Part shown: one piece after another, positions 8,672 to 9,011 of the stretch
Numbering within the stretch: position 1 is the stretch's first letter
How the letters are laid out: each line of letters begins with the position of its first letter
Assembly (NCBI GenBank): GCA_038323475.1
Contig: JBBQHA010000138.1
Coordinates: 1 to 9,011, forward strand
Direction of reading: 5' to 3'
Length of the DNA: 9,011 bases
Source of the DNA: SZAS-103 sp038323475
GTDB taxonomy: Bacteria; Pseudomonadota; Gammaproteobacteria; Xanthomonadales; Xanthomonadaceae
The notes under the pieces: model-generated
Told to the model about the DNA's origin: nothing
What the model saw: only the letters and a program-made list of their open reading frames with translations
Database searches by the model: none
Program-made: the position numbers and the translations under genes

Positions 8672-8725
8672 ATGCGAACGTCGGTTTTCGATCGTCTTCA
8701 TCTAGACGGCATGGAGGCGCCCTGA
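8672..8725 (+). CDS. 17-residue upstream ORF coupled to the phosphatase gene
   Basis: The product would be MRTSVFDRLHLDGMEAP. A GAAGGG sequence stands 7 bases before the ATG, and the stop TGA shares its last base with the ATG of the next gene (TGATG). The ribosome binding site of that gene, GGAGG, lies inside the ORF. This arrangement suggests translational coupling. No known leader peptide is recognised, and an earlier in-frame ATG at 8645 has no ribosome binding site. It may be unexpressed. Confidence 0.35.
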   Translation: MRTSVFDRLHLDGMEAP

Positions 8726-9011
8726 TGCGCCTGCTACTGGCACGCCATGGTGAAACCCCGTGGAATGCGGAGGGCCGCTACCAGGGCCAGACCGATATCC
8801 CGTTGTCGGCGGTCGGCGAGGAACAGGCCCGCAAGCTGGGCCTGCGCTTGGCGGATATCGAAATCACCCGCGCAATCGCATCCCCGCTATCGCGCGCACG
8901 GCACACTGCCCGACTCGCCCTCGGCGCAGCGCGAGAATCCATGCTCGCCATCGACGACGGTTTCAGCGAAATCGCCCATGGTCACTGGGAAGGCAAGCTT
9001 GCTGGCGAGAT
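8725..9011 (+). CDS. Histidine phosphatase family protein (partial, 3' end outside window)
   Basis: The first 95 residues show a phosphoglycerate-mutase-like histidine phosphatase. The RHGET motif at 7-11 holds the phosphorylated H8, with R7 beside it. TPWNAEGRYQGQTDIPLS (11-28) is the conserved phosphate-pocket stretch. SPLSRARHTA (53-62) carries the second arginine region, and E82 in EIAHGHWEG is the likely proton donor. GGAGG 7 bases upstream fixes the ATG. The family covers GpmB-like enzymes, CobC (alpha-ribazole phosphatase) and sugar or nucleotide phosphatases; the N-terminal part does not settle the substrate. The reading frame continues past the end of the window, so its length and C-terminal catalytic histidine are not visible. 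Confidence 0.9.
   Translation, partial: MRLLLARHGETPWNAEGRYQGQTDIPLSAVGEEQARKLGLRLADIEITRAIASPLSRARHTARLALGAARESMLAIDDGFSEIAHGHWEGKLAGE

Overview
The window is GC-rich housekeeping DNA from a gammaproteobacterium, most likely of the Xanthomonadales (Lysobacterales). The reasons are the gene set and order (nudJ-mnmA-hflD next to clpS-clpA), protein sequences close to the gammaproteobacterial families, and REP-like intergenic repeats of a kind common in that group. The genus cannot be read from the sequence. No mobile element, CRISPR array, tRNA or rRNA is visible.

Layout. From the left, on the minus strand: aconitase AcnA (2790 to 34). A 330-base spacer (2791-3120) follows, with a REP-like hairpin. 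Next is a compact minus-strand operon read nudJ -> mnmA -> hflD (5416 to 3121): a Nudix hydrolase, the tRNA 2-thiouridylase and HflD. A 218-base divergent spacer holds a convergent pair of REP-like elements and a perfect TATAAT box. On the plus strand come clpS (5635-6000) and clpA (6198-8486), the N-degron adaptor and its AAA+ unfoldase. They are separated by 197 bases carrying a degenerate threefold direct repeat that starts in the clpS stop region. A strong hairpin follows clpA. Last is a short upstream ORF fused by stop/start overlap to a histidine-phosphatase gene (8725 onward) that the window edge cuts off.

How the genes work together. ClpS delivers N-degron substrates to ClpA, which unfolds them for ClpP (not in the window). 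MnmA thiolates wobble U34 of Lys, Glu and Gln tRNAs. NudJ and HflD are its usual operon partners in Enterobacteria, where purB follows hflD; here acnA takes the place of purB. AcnA is a TCA-cycle enzyme with its own upstream region.

I see no new multi-gene system. The points worth a second look are small-scale: a probable leaderless start for clpS, the repeat array between clpS and clpA, and three tiny ORFs whose stop codons overlap the start codons of mnmA, hflD and the phosphatase gene.
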